Of a DNA stretch of 64,000 bases, positions 1-7,983 are shown in pieces; positions within the stretch are counted from its first letter, which is position 1; every line of letters begins with the position of its first letter. The position numbers were made by a program, and so were the translations under genes. The stretch is from Pedobacter sp. Hv1 (GTDB lineage Bacteria > Bacteroidota > Bacteroidia > Sphingobacteriales > Sphingobacteriaceae): the NCBI RefSeq assembly GCF_001412215.1, contig NZ_LLWP01000001.1, positions 1 through 64,000 on the forward strand, in the 5' to 3' direction. The notes beneath the pieces were generated by a model. That model had not been told where the DNA came from and made no database searches. It saw nothing but the letters and a program-made list of their open reading frames with translations.

Positions 1-42
1 ATTTACTGTTGCTTCTACCGTAATTTTTGCTAATTGTTCCAT
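1..42 (-). CDS. N-terminal fragment of a probable SRPBCC-family protein (cut by window edge)
   Basis: Only the first 14 codons lie in the window, reading leftwards from an ATG at 42-40 (MEQLAKITVEATVN). This kind of opening, leading into the first beta strand, is typical of small SRPBCC/AHSA1-like ligand-binding proteins, which are often encoded beside AraC or GlxA-type regulators in this phylum. It is divergent from the GlxA-like gene at 175, with about 130 bases between the starts for shared promoters. The family call rests on a short stretch and is tentative. Confidence 0.45.
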   Translation of the reverse strand, partial: MEQLAKITVEATVN

Positions 43-174
43 TTTTTTCTATGTTAATTTTTACAATTCAAAAATACAGCAGCTGGTAAAAAGAGAGCGA
101 TTGCGAAAACGACAAATAAGGGGTGAATTGTGACAAAATAGTTTTAACTTGCAGTTCAATCTTATTTAATTCAT

Positions 175-1152
175 ATGCAGATTTCTGTGTTTGTACCCGA
201 ATATGGGGTAATTGAAGCCATAACACCACCATTCAGGACCTTCAATACCGCCAATGAGTTTTTAACAGCATTTGGCAAAAAACCCATTTTTAAAGTCGAA
301 TATGTAGGCTTAAATGAATATGTACCTGCCAACAATGGCGAATACATGGTAAAAACTGATCGCTTGCTCAAAGATGTGACCGAAACAGACTTACTCATTA
401 TACCACCAACATTTGGCGATACCACTAAGGGCATTCAAGCCAACGCGGCTGCCATACCTCATTTTAAGAAGTTGCACGATAACGGATCAAGTCTTGCCAG
501 TTTGTGCATTGGTGCTTTTCTTTTAGCTGAAACAGGTTTACTCAATGGCAAAAAATGTTCTACGCATTGGGCTTATATCAATGAATTTAGAGAAAGATAC
601 CCGACTGTAGGCGTAGAAGATGGAGCCATCATCACAGAACACGATAACATTTACAGCAGTGGCGGGGCAAGCAGTCTGTGGAATTTGATCTTATACTTGG
701 TCGAAAAGTTTTCGGATAGAGAAATTGCAGTAATGGTTTCCAAATACTTTGCATTGGATATTGGGAGAGATAGTCAATCTCAATTCGCCATATTTAAAGG
801 TCAGAGAAATCATGGTGACGAGGATATTCAAAAAGTACAGGATTACATCGAAAAAAACTATAGCGATAAAATATCTATAGAAACTTTAGCAAAGTTAATT
901 AACTCTGGCCGTAGAACTTTTGAAAGAAGGTTTAAAGAAGCCACCAACAATACCCCTTTAGAATATATCCAAAGAGTAAGAATAGAAGCAGCCAAAACTT
1001 TCTTTGAAGCGTCGAGAAAAAATGTGACCGAAATTATGTTTGATGTAGGTTATACAGATACCAAATCGTTTAGAGATATATTTAAAAAGCTGACAGGGCT
1101 TACTCCTATTGAATACAGAAATAAGTTTGCTAGACTGGCAAACGAGGTGTAA
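175..1152 (+). CDS. GlxA-family transcriptional regulator (DJ-1/PfpI-like domain plus AraC helix-turn-helix)
   Basis: This 325-residue cytoplasmic DNA-binding regulator has two domains. Residues about 1-190 form a class I glutamine-amidotransferase-like (DJ-1/PfpI) domain. It includes the segment around Cys111 (SLCIGAF) and the following LLNGKKCSTHW, a hallmark of GlxA proteins. Residues about 220-320 form an AraC-type double helix-turn-helix ending in the usual GYTDTKSFRDIFKK...G.TPIEYR pattern. The N-terminal domain probably senses a small molecule rather than acting as an enzyme. It is divergent from the SRPBCC-like gene at the left edge, its most likely target. The ligand cannot be told from sequence. 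Confidence 0.93.
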   Translation: MQISVFVPEYGVIEAITPPFRTFNTANEFLTAFGKKPIFKVEYVGLNEYVPANNGEYMVKTDRLLKDVTETDLLIIPPTFGDTTKGIQANAAAIPHFKKLHDNGSSLASLCIGAFLLAETGLLNGKKCSTHWAYINEFRERYPTVGVEDGAIITEHDNIYSSGGASSLWNLILYLVEKFSDREIAVMVSKYFALDIGRDSQSQFAIFKGQRNHGDEDIQKVQDYIEKNYSDKISIETLAKLINSGRRTFERRFKEATNNTPLEYIQRVRIEAAKTFFEASRKNVTEIMFDVGYTDTKSFRDIFKKLTGLTPIEYRNKFARLANEV

Positions 1153-1411
1153 TTACCTGTAGGGTTCAGCTCTAAAAACCACTTCTAAAATGCCTTAGCT
1201 AAAGGCAAGGAAAATCTATGTACCTAATTCCATTAATGAACATAAAGGAACGAAGGTAATCACTGGAGGAAAACTAAAAGTCTTAATAGTGATCATCCAA
1301 TATGAGCTCATTTAAATACTAGCCAAGGCACCCAAGTCTTAGACAATGAAAGCTATGTACCGATGTGGTTTATCTTACCACGAGTACCATTTTTATGTAT
1401 TTTATCTTTAT
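1153..1411. other. Gene-free stretch
   Basis: No convincing ORF is present on either strand between the GlxA-like regulator and the promoter of the TonB receptor. The stretch contains short broken reading frames that could be decayed coding sequence, but none is recognisable. Confidence 0.5.
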
Positions 1412-1443
1412 TTAGAATTAATCTAATTAAAATTATACTTTTG
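1412..1443 (+). promoter_or_regulatory. Candidate promoter and operator of the TonB receptor operon
   Basis: TATACTTTTG at 1434-1443 is close to the Bacteroidota -7 element (TA followed by TTTG). Just upstream, TTAGA (1412-1416) and TCTAA (1422-1426) form a perfect inverted repeat with a 5-base spacer, where the -33 region would lie. Since the downstream genes look like siderophore uptake, an iron-responsive repressor site is plausible, but no regulator is shown by sequence alone. Confidence 0.4.
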
Positions 1444-1476
1444 TCAAAAATTTTTCAGCGCTTGAAAAAACGAACG

Positions 1477-1536
1477 ATGAAAAATAAAAAACCCGGTGCT
1501 CAGTCGCCAAACCTATACACCGGGCATTATTGTTAA
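1477..1536 (+). CDS. Possible 19-residue leader peptide ahead of the TonB receptor
   Basis: An ATG about 35 bases after the candidate -7 element opens a 19-codon frame (MKNKKPGAQSPNLYTGHYC) ending at TAA, 32 bases before the receptor ATG. The frame spans both arms of the CCCGGTG/CACCGGG hairpin, so ribosome passage could control folding. It may be a regulatory upstream ORF, or chance coding over a structured leader. There is no clear ribosome-binding site, which is normal for this phylum. Confidence 0.3.
   Translation: MKNKKPGAQSPNLYTGHYC
1492..1524 (+). promoter_or_regulatory. GC-rich hairpin in the 5' leader of the TonB receptor mRNA
   Basis: CCCGGTG at 1492-1498 pairs perfectly with CACCGGG at 1518-1524 across a 19-base loop, in otherwise AT-rich leader sequence. 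It lies between the promoter and the receptor start codon and is not followed by a clean T tract. A role in mRNA stability or translation control is as likely as attenuation. Confidence 0.4.
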
Positions 1537-1568
1537 CCAATTTCGCATCAATCAACAATTACAAAAGT

Positions 1569-4028
1569 ATGTACAAACTTCGTACCTCAAAAAGAAAAAC
1601 CACATTTAAGCTCTTACTTGCTTTTTGTCTTATGCTTAGCCATTTGGCCAGCTTTGGGCAACAGGGCACTGGTAGCGCCAGCATTAAGGGATCTGTTAAA
1701 ACAAAGGATGGAAAACCCGCAGAATTCGTAACCGTAACCATTAAAGGAAATAAGGCTGCTCAAGTAGACGCCAAAGGAAACTACTTAATTAAAGAACTGA
1801 AATCGGGCAGTTATACTCTTATTGCTAGTTATGTTGGCCTAGGTCAGCAAGAGCGCCAAATTACCCTTAAGGATGGCGAAACCCAAATACATGATTTTGT
1901 CCTTTTAGAAAGCAACCAACAATTAAATGAAGTTGTGGTGAATGGTGGAAGTACCAACAAATTTTCGGTAAAGAAAACGACAACTTCGGCAAAGATGCCA
2001 TTGGGTAATTTAGAAAACCCGCAGATTTATACCACCATTCCAAAAACGCTTTTAACCGAACAGATGGTTACCGAATTCAGCTTATCGCTGAAGAACTCTC
2101 CGGGGGTTTACAAAATTCAAAACAATAGGGGAATAAATTTGGGTGGTGCATCTGCCTATACCATGCGTGGATTTAGAACTGAAGCCGCTTTTGTGGATGG
2201 TGTTCCTTCGCAAACCAATGGAGAAATTGAACCTGCCAATATCGAGCGTGTAGAACTCATTAAAGGTCCATCGGGAACACTTTTTGGAGGTGCCGTGGTT
2301 TCTTTCGGGGGATTGATCAACATCGTGACCAAAAAACCTTTCGACACATTGGGTGGAGAAGTGAACTATACTACTGGTAGTTATGGTTTAAACCGCCTAA
2401 GTGCCGATATTTATGGCCCTGTAAACAATGAAAAAAAACTACTCTTCCGTTTAAATACGGCCTATCAGAGTCAAGGCACTTTTCAGGATGCAGGCTTCAA
2501 AAGATCTATTTTCATTGCCCCTACCATAGAATATCGTGCCAGCGAAAGGCTAAACATTAGCTTAACGGCAGGTTTCTATTCATTAGAAGGCACTACACCA
2601 TCAACCATATTCCTTAACCGTGCACGTCCTTTTATTGCAACTAATCCATCAGAGCTCAATTTCGACTGGAAACGTTCATTTACCAGCAATGATTTGGTGA
2701 TGAAAAACCCAACAGTAAACATTAAAGGGCAAATCAACTATAAACTGTCTGACAATTGGAGCTCGCAAACCATTTATTCGGCCAATACCGCCCGATCGGA
2801 TGGATTTTATGTTTATGGTTTTCTTAGAGGAACAACCAGCGATGAAATGATAGAGCGTAATGTATCGTTTCAAAATACAGCAAATACGGTTACAGATTTT
2901 CAACAGAACTTTATTGGTGATTTTAAATTATTGGGGCTACGCAACAGAATGGTAGTGGGAATTGATTACCTGAACCAAACCGTTAACAACGATAACTCTC
3001 CATATATTGTTTTCGATAATGTGAGTGGGCGTAACCCTGCAGATCCGAATTATGTGAAGATTTCTAGAGCAGCAGTAGAGGCCAAAATTGCAGCTTCAAC
3101 AGCAGCACCTACCAAAACAAGCACCAAAAGCAATATCTATAGTGCCTACGCTTCTGATGTGTTGAATGTAACTGATCGGTTAATGGCCATGCTCAGTCTC
3201 CGTGTAGACCGTTTCCAAAACCGTGGTACCTTAAACCAGGCCACTAACAGTATAATGCCCAATTCAACGTATATGCAAACCGCCATATCACCAAAATTGG
3301 GCTTGGTGTACCAAATTCTTCCAGATCGCATCTCCATCTTCGGAAACTACTCGAATGGTTTTGCCAATGTACCACCAGTAACACAACCAGCAGGGTCAAA
3401 TGTTTCGGGCACACTTAAACCACAACACGCCAACCAATACGAGGGAGGAATAAAGACCGATCTTTTCCAAGGAAAACTAAGTTTTACAGCTAGCTATTAT
3501 GATATTTCGGTAACCAACATGACCCGTGCAGAAGAAGTAAATGTTGCAGGAACAAATTACATGGTAACCGTACAGAACGGAACGCAGAAAAGTAAGGGTC
3601 TAGAACTCGAACTGATTGCAAACCCAGTAGCAGGCCTAAACATTATTGCTGGTTACAGTTACAATGATAGCAAACTAACCAAATCTACGGTAGCATTAGA
3701 AGGCCGACGTCCGCCTTCGGCTGGACCAGCTACGTTGATCAATTCATGGATCAGCTACACCATTCCAACCGGCACTTACAAAGGCCTTGGTTTTGGTACT
3801 GGTGTGAACTATATTGGCAAACACATGAGTTCAAATTCTGCAGTTACCAATGTATTTACATTACCTAGCTATACCCTTGTAACCTCTACCCTTTTCTTCG
3901 ACAAACCGAAATACCGCATTGGTTTAAAAGTAGATAACTTAACTGATGAACGCTATTTTACAGGGCAAGGAACATTGAGTGTACAGCCACCAAGAACAGT
4001 TGCTGCAGGTCTTACTTTTAAATTTTAA
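1569..4028 (+). CDS. TonB-dependent siderophore-type outer-membrane receptor
   Basis: This 819-residue outer-membrane transporter probably takes up ferric siderophores using TonB energy. The chosen ATG at 1569 starts directly at a signal peptide (basic stretch, hydrophobic core, cleavage after ASFGQ). The frame is open upstream to a TTG at 1530. After the signal come a carboxypeptidase-D-like regulatory beta domain (about residues 38-125), a plug domain (MRGFRTEAAFVDGVP, VELIKGPSGTLFGG and GGLINIVTKKP are typical of the FhuA/FecA group) and a 22-strand-type barrel ending in ...GLTFKF with a terminal aromatic. The PepSY gene starts 2 bases after its stop, so the two are co-transcribed, a usual pairing in siderophore uptake. 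The substrate is not identifiable. Confidence 0.95.
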   Translation: MYKLRTSKRKTTFKLLLAFCLMLSHLASFGQQGTGSASIKGSVKTKDGKPAEFVTVTIKGNKAAQVDAKGNYLIKELKSGSYTLIASYVGLGQQERQITLKDGETQIHDFVLLESNQQLNEVVVNGGSTNKFSVKKTTTSAKMPLGNLENPQIYTTIPKTLLTEQMVTEFSLSLKNSPGVYKIQNNRGINLGGASAYTMRGFRTEAAFVDGVPSQTNGEIEPANIERVELIKGPSGTLFGGAVVSFGGLINIVTKKPFDTLGGEVNYTTGSYGLNRLSADIYGPVNNEKKLLFRLNTAYQSQGTFQDAGFKRSIFIAPTIEYRASERLNISLTAGFYSLEGTTPSTIFLNRARPFIATNPSELNFDWKRSFTSNDLVMKNPTVNIKGQINYKLSDNWSSQTIYSANTARSDGFYVYGFLRGTTSDEMIERNVSFQNTANTVTDFQQNFIGDFKLLGLRNRMVVGIDYLNQTVNNDNSPYIVFDNVSGRNPADPNYVKISRAAVEAKIAASTAAPTKTSTKSNIYSAYASDVLNVTDRLMAMLSLRVDRFQNRGTLNQATNSIMPNSTYMQTAISPKLGLVYQILPDRISIFGNYSNGFANVPPVTQPAGSNVSGTLKPQHANQYEGGIKTDLFQGKLSFTASYYDISVTNMTRAEEVNVAGTNYMVTVQNGTQKSKGLELELIANPVAGLNIIAGYSYNDSKLTKSTVALEGRRPPSAGPATLINSWISYTIPTGTYKGLGFGTGVNYIGKHMSSNSAVTNVFTLPSYTLVTSTLFFDKPKYRIGLKVDNLTDERYFTGQGTLSVQPPRTVAAGLTFKF

Positions 4029-4030
4029 AC

Positions 4031-5203
4031 TTGACACTTAAAAAACTCATCGCACAATTACACCTATGGCTCGGACTAAGCTCCGGGCTAGTGGTGTTGA
4101 TATTGGGACTAACTGGTGCCATCTATACCTTTTCTGACGATATTAAAGACATCGTTTATAAAGACAGACGTTATGTAAGTACGGTACCTAACCATAAAAG
4201 GCTCCCATTGGATACACTTTTAGGCATTGCCAGACAATCATTAGGCGAAAAGCACAAAATTACCAGGGCCGAACTTTCACAAGATCCAACCCGCAGTTAC
4301 ATGTTTCGAGCTTTTAAAATCAATAAAGATGGAACAGGTTACTGGAACTATTATCAGTATTACCTAAAGGTTTACATCGATCCCTATACAGGAAAAGTAT
4401 TGTTTAAAGAAGATGCAAGTAAAGAGTTCTTTACCATTGTGCTTGCACTTCACATGAATTTATTATTAGGAGATGGTATCGGGCATTTTATTGTGCAATG
4501 GTCTACTGTGTGTTTTGGTCTGTTGCTCCTTTCGGGACTTGTACTTTGGTGGCCAAAAAAATGGAAACGCAAACAGCTCAAACAAAACTTTGCCGTTAAA
4601 TGGAACAGCAAGTTTAAAAGGCTCAACTACGACTTGCACAATGTGCTTGGTTTTTATGTTTTGTTCCCTTTGCTCATTATCGCCCTCACGGGCCTTGCCT
4701 GGTCTTTCAAGCTCACTACTGATAAAAAATCAAAAGTGCTTTCAGATACCACACTAACCACCAAAGCATCTGCAAATCAAATTTTAACACAGGCATTAGC
4801 GAAATCGCCCAAAACTGCTTATTTCTTATATAATTTTCCAGCTACAAAGAGCGGAACAGTAAACCTTTCGGCCTATCAAAGCAATACCCATTTATACGAT
4901 CGTCTGCAATACCGTTTTGACCAGTACAATGGCAAATTAATTCAAACTTCCAATCCGATGGCCAGCACTGCACTCTCGGCCAAACTTGTTGCCCTTAATT
5001 ACGATTTACACACTGGAAGTGCTTTAGGACTATTTGGAAAGTTATTGGCCTTTTTTGCTAGCCTTATTGCAGCAACTTTACCAGTAACTGGTTTGATCAT
5101 TTGGTTGAAAAAAGGAAAGAAAACTGAAAAACCGCAACAAAAACATACCGCTAACAAAATTAAACAGACAAAAGCATCAAAGTCAATTGTCACGATCTAT
5201 TAA
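4031..5203 (+). CDS. PepSY-associated transmembrane protein
   Basis: This 390-residue inner-membrane protein has four evident membrane segments: near the N-terminus (HLWLGLSSGLVVLILGLTGA), around residues 150-175 before WWPKKWKRK, around 205-230, and near the C-terminus before WLKKGKK. A PepSY-type periplasmic region lies between the first and second, with conserved HL and HMNLL histidines that could bind haem. Such proteins often accompany TonB siderophore receptors and are thought to reduce or release iron in the periplasm. The start is TTG, 2 bases after the receptor stop, so translation is probably coupled. A lysine-rich tail ends the protein. Confidence 0.88.
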   Translation: MTLKKLIAQLHLWLGLSSGLVVLILGLTGAIYTFSDDIKDIVYKDRRYVSTVPNHKRLPLDTLLGIARQSLGEKHKITRAELSQDPTRSYMFRAFKINKDGTGYWNYYQYYLKVYIDPYTGKVLFKEDASKEFFTIVLALHMNLLLGDGIGHFIVQWSTVCFGLLLLSGLVLWWPKKWKRKQLKQNFAVKWNSKFKRLNYDLHNVLGFYVLFPLLIIALTGLAWSFKLTTDKKSKVLSDTTLTTKASANQILTQALAKSPKTAYFLYNFPATKSGTVNLSAYQSNTHLYDRLQYRFDQYNGKLIQTSNPMASTALSAKLVALNYDLHTGSALGLFGKLLAFFASLIAATLPVTGLIIWLKKGKKTEKPQQKHTANKIKQTKASKSIVTIY

Positions 5204-5219
5204 CCCTAATCAACTAGAA

Positions 5220-5822
5220 TTAACTTTTTTTAAGGATACCTTTTTGCACACTCTCTTCAATTAAACCTTCTGCATAATTCCAGATGGTGTTGGAGCCTTC
5301 TTTAATTACTTTTTTCTTATCGTAAACCTTTTGATAATCTACATTAAATTCGGCCCATGTACCCCCATTATTTGAGGTGTTTTGCAATAAGGGTTCAAAC
5401 CTGTCCATTGATCTGGCAAATTTTGCTTCGGCTGTAATCCCCTCTTCAAATTCTTGCCAAATTAAGATCAGTTCTTGCGCTTGCGCTTCGGGTAAGATAC
5501 CAAATATACGCTGGGCTGCAATGAGCTCCTCATCGGTGTTGGTATGGTTTTTTTGGGTATCATAAATGAAGGTGTCGCCAGCATCAATCTCCACAATATC
5601 ATGGATCAAAACCATTTTGATTACTTTCAGTAGATCAATTGAGGTATTGGCATGTGCTGCCAAAATTAGGGCCATCACCGCTAAATGCCAGCTATGCTCT
5701 GCATCATTCTCTTGCCTGTCGCTATTGAACAACCTGGTTTTGCGCTGAATGTACTTTAGTTTATCAATTTCTTTGATAAACGCTACCTGTTTGAATAAAT
5801 CGCTGCTTGTCATTACCAACAA
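5220..5822 (-). CDS. HD-domain phosphohydrolase (YfbR/HDDC2-like)
   Basis: This 200-residue cytoplasmic protein carries an HD-superfamily metal site: the first His in NDAEHSWHLAVM (about residue 42), the HD pair in MVLIHDIVEIDAGD (about residue 74), and a later Asp in the ARSMDRFEPLL helix. The layout fits the HD_3 group, whose characterised members are 5'-deoxynucleotidases acting on dNMPs. It is convergent with the PepSY gene, 16 bases apart. The substrate is inferred from the family only. Confidence 0.87.
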   Translation of the reverse strand: MLVMTSSDLFKQVAFIKEIDKLKYIQRKTRLFNSDRQENDAEHSWHLAVMALILAAHANTSIDLLKVIKMVLIHDIVEIDAGDTFIYDTQKNHTNTDEELIAAQRIFGILPEAQAQELILIWQEFEEGITAEAKFARSMDRFEPLLQNTSNNGGTWAEFNVDYQKVYDKKKVIKEGSNTIWNYAEGLIEESVQKGILKKS

Positions 5823-5891
5823 AGGTACAGATCATTAGCAGAAGAAAAATAAGTGCGTAACAAAAAAGGTTCTTTCTAAAATCGTAGCTAA

Positions 5892-5928
5892 AAATTTAAT
5901 TATTGTCACGTTTTTATTTTTTGTACGT
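5892..5928 (+). repeat. Copy A of a promoter-like direct repeat
   Basis: These 37 bases are identical to 7877-7913, and similarity continues for about 45 bases downstream (GAATT-CTCA-GAA-CGA). The block contains TTATTGTCACG and TATTTTTTG, which resemble a -33/-7 pair. Copy B sits in front of a serine hydrolase gene. Copy A has no gene directly downstream on its strand and runs into the 3' end of the oxidoreductase, so its target may have been lost. Nothing else is visible in 5,823-6,055. Confidence 0.7.
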
Positions 5929-6055
5929 TGTTTAACTGAATTACTCAAGAACGAGGGGTCTGTTGTGATTCCCAATATGGATTCACTCATCGAAATGAAC
6001 AAAAATGACTGATCATAAAGCTTTAAATTTGATCACATCGAAAAAAATTGTCCCC

Positions 6056-6589
6056 TTAAAGTTGATAATCTAGAAAATCCAGATATAAGGGAACACTTTT
6101 TTCAATCCAGTCGGCCGAAGAATTATATTCAATTCCATAATAGGCAAACAAGGGTCTGTAATCTGCTTTAATGTAGTCAAAAGAAAGCTCAAAGGGTCGA
6201 GTAAGTTCTTCTAAAGAATACTTGTATATTCCTGAACTGCTCAGCTCATGCGCTTCAACCCCCAATGAAATGGCAAGGGCAATTTTCTTTCCAGCCATCT
6301 GATAACCACTTTTACTGCCATATGCCCAACCGTGTGTAAGCACAACATCCAGCCACTTTTTTAAAAGCGAAGGACAGTTGAACCAATAATAAGGAAACTG
6401 GAATACAATCCTGTCGTGCTCCTTAATTAGCTTTTGCTCTGCAAGGATGTCAATATTTTCATCGGGATAAACTTCGTACAATTGGTGAACACGATATTTA
6501 TCCGGAAACTTATTAAGTTCTTCGATCCATCTTTTATTCACCAAACTGCTTTTCATATCTGGGTGAATAACGATTACGAGTGTTTTCAT
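6056..6589 (-). CDS. NAD(P)H-dependent oxidoreductase, flavodoxin-like fold
   Basis: This 177-residue protein has the flavodoxin-like fold of the MdaB/YwrO/KefF quinone reductase family. It opens with MKTLVIVIHPDMKSSLVN (FMN phosphate loop), has the FQFPYYWFNCPSLLKKWLD segment typical of the family and then HGWAYG. The frame is open for 109 further codons upstream, but the ATG at 6589 begins exactly at the fold and leaves room for a promoter. It is divergent from the HxlR regulator, a common pairing in which the repressor responds to quinones or other electrophiles. It probably reduces quinones or nitro compounds in the cytoplasm. Confidence 0.92.
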   Translation of the reverse strand: MKTLVIVIHPDMKSSLVNKRWIEELNKFPDKYRVHQLYEVYPDENIDILAEQKLIKEHDRIVFQFPYYWFNCPSLLKKWLDVVLTHGWAYGSKSGYQMAGKKIALAISLGVEAHELSSSGIYKYSLEELTRPFELSFDYIKADYRPLFAYYGIEYNSSADWIEKSVPLYLDFLDYQL

Positions 6590-6686
6590 TTGATCAGTAT
6601 TTAAATTATAGCCACAAAAATAAGGGAGCTTGCTTAAAATATGTACATTAGCAACCAATTGTAGGGTACTATAAAAAATGTAAGTA
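6590..6686. promoter_or_regulatory. Shared regulatory region between the oxidoreductase and HxlR genes
   Basis: This 97-base divergent intergenic region contains GTAC-bounded sequence (GTACATTAGC...TAGGGTAC, about 6,642-6,671) that could be an HxlR operator by position. No exact dyad was established. The role is inferred from gene arrangement. Confidence 0.35.
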
Positions 6687-7046
6687 ATGTCTAATATTAA
6701 AGAAACGTCCACTAACTTTATCAATAAAAAGGCCTTGGCAGATGAATGTTCTGAAGTATATGCTGCAAATATTATTGGTGGCCAATGGGCATTAGTGATC
6801 TGCTCTTGGTTAATAAACGGAAAGCTAAGATTTGGCGAGCTCAAAAAACTGATACCCAATATTACTGAACGAATGCTGACCTTACAATTACGAAAGCTAG
6901 AGGAGAATAAACTCATTACAAGAACCGTTTATGCCGAAGTACCACCACGGGTAGAATATGAACTCACACCAATTGGTTACGAGCTAAAAGCAGTTATTCA
7001 TCAACTGGAAAATTGGGGAGAAAAACATAAGGCTTTGAATACATGA
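6687..7046 (+). CDS. HxlR-family winged-helix transcriptional regulator
   Basis: This 119-residue protein matches the HxlR family in length and pattern: a winged helix with GGQWALVICSWLINGKLRFGEL, then PNITERMLTLQLRKLEENKLITR and VPPRVEYELTPIGYEL. Family members usually act as dimeric repressors that sense redox or electrophile stress. The divergent quinone-reductase-like gene is its obvious target. Its last four bases (ATGA) overlap the start of the next gene, so the two are co-transcribed. Confidence 0.95.
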   Translation: MSNIKETSTNFINKKALADECSEVYAANIIGGQWALVICSWLINGKLRFGELKKLIPNITERMLTLQLRKLEENKLITRTVYAEVPPRVEYELTPIGYELKAVIHQLENWGEKHKALNT

Positions 7047-7711
7047 AAAATAAAATAAACTACTTCTTTATAATGTGCTTTGTACTGTTATTAAGCAGCA
7101 ATTCAATTAATGCTCAAACAGGCACTGAGATTAAATTTAAAATATTAGGCAATTCTTCGAGTACTTCGAAAGATTTGATAACTGTTAGTACTATAATCAA
7201 TGCTAAACAACCTTTAGCTGGCAATGGGATTCATTTTACATTGGTTGTAAAAAATAATGCTAACAATGCTATTTCCTTGAAAAACATTATAGATCGATTA
7301 ACTGTAAGCTTATACAATGATCGTGGATTTAATATTTCTATCCCCAATACAAATCCAGATATAATTAATAGACGTGCTGAAGATCGTAAATGGAGATTTC
7401 GCTCGGAAACAGTTGTTCCAGACGACCAAGTGTCTATCAATGGGAGAATAGAAAAGAGCGACATAAAAAAAATGGAATTTATTGATATTCCCGCTGGAGG
7501 TGAGTGGAAAATCAATTTGATAATTAAGAATGTAAAACAAGTTGAAACACCAGAAGATCAAGAAAATAGCTTTCTTAAGCCTGCCAAAAGCTTATCGCCA
7601 GGAAAATATAAATTAAGACTGTCTTTAGTAATTGCTCCAAGCGAACAAAATAAATCAGCGGGAAAAAGTGGGGCCTATATCGCTCCATTCATTGATATCG
7701 AGTATAATTGA
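7043..7711 (+). CDS. Secreted protein of unknown function
   Basis: This 222-residue protein begins with a clear signal peptide (MKNKINYFFIMCFVLLLSSN, cleavage after NAQ). The rest is beta-rich with charged and polar strands, suggesting an immunoglobulin-like exported domain (VVKNNANNAISLKNI, KLRLSLVIAPSE). The start overlaps the HxlR stop by four bases, so it is translationally coupled to the regulator, an unusual partner for a secreted protein. No specific family was recognised. Confidence 0.75.
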   Translation: MKNKINYFFIMCFVLLLSSNSINAQTGTEIKFKILGNSSSTSKDLITVSTIINAKQPLAGNGIHFTLVVKNNANNAISLKNIIDRLTVSLYNDRGFNISIPNTNPDIINRRAEDRKWRFRSETVVPDDQVSINGRIEKSDIKKMEFIDIPAGGEWKINLIIKNVKQVETPEDQENSFLKPAKSLSPGKYKLRLSLVIAPSEQNKSAGKSGAYIAPFIDIEYN

Positions 7712-7724
7712 TCGTATTTCCCAT

Positions 7725-7750
7725 CTAGCGCAAGCGTCTCGCTTGTGATA
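7725..7750. repeat. REP-like palindromic repeat, copy 1
   Basis: The core CAAGCG-TCT-CGCTTG (7731-7745) is a perfect 6-bp stem with a 3-base loop. The 26-base unit matches 27,241-27,266 at 25 positions, which shows a dispersed repeat rather than a one-off hairpin. It lies just past the stop of the secreted protein. Confidence 0.75.
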
Positions 7751-7876
7751 GAATTATAATTCGAATCTTTTCAATAGCTGTTTTAAGAAAATTGGCACAC
7801 TGCTGCATTCAGAAGGTTATTACAAAACCTAACTGATTGATTTTCTATACCTATAACAACCAAAAATCGTCTCAAA

Positions 7877-7913
7877 AAATTTAATTATTGTCACGTTTTT
7901 ATTTTTTGTACGT
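7877..7913 (+). promoter_or_regulatory. Copy B of the promoter-like direct repeat, upstream of a serine hydrolase
   Basis: These 37 bases are identical to copy A at 5892-5928. The block lies about 70 bases before the hydrolase ATG. TTATTGTCACG followed by TATTTTTTG resembles the Bacteroidota -33/-7 arrangement, so it is probably the promoter of that gene, perhaps with an operator in the conserved flank to about 7,958. Confidence 0.5.
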
Positions 7914-7983
7914 CGTTTAGCTGAATTGCTCAGAAACGACGTGCCTGCTGTAATTCACATTTAACCAACAAACAACTCATATC

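Noticed and set aside
6590..6916. 109-codon N-terminal extension of the NAD(P)H oxidoreductase
   Set aside because: It would run through the divergent HxlR gene and its promoter; the flavodoxin-like fold starts exactly at the ATG at 6589.
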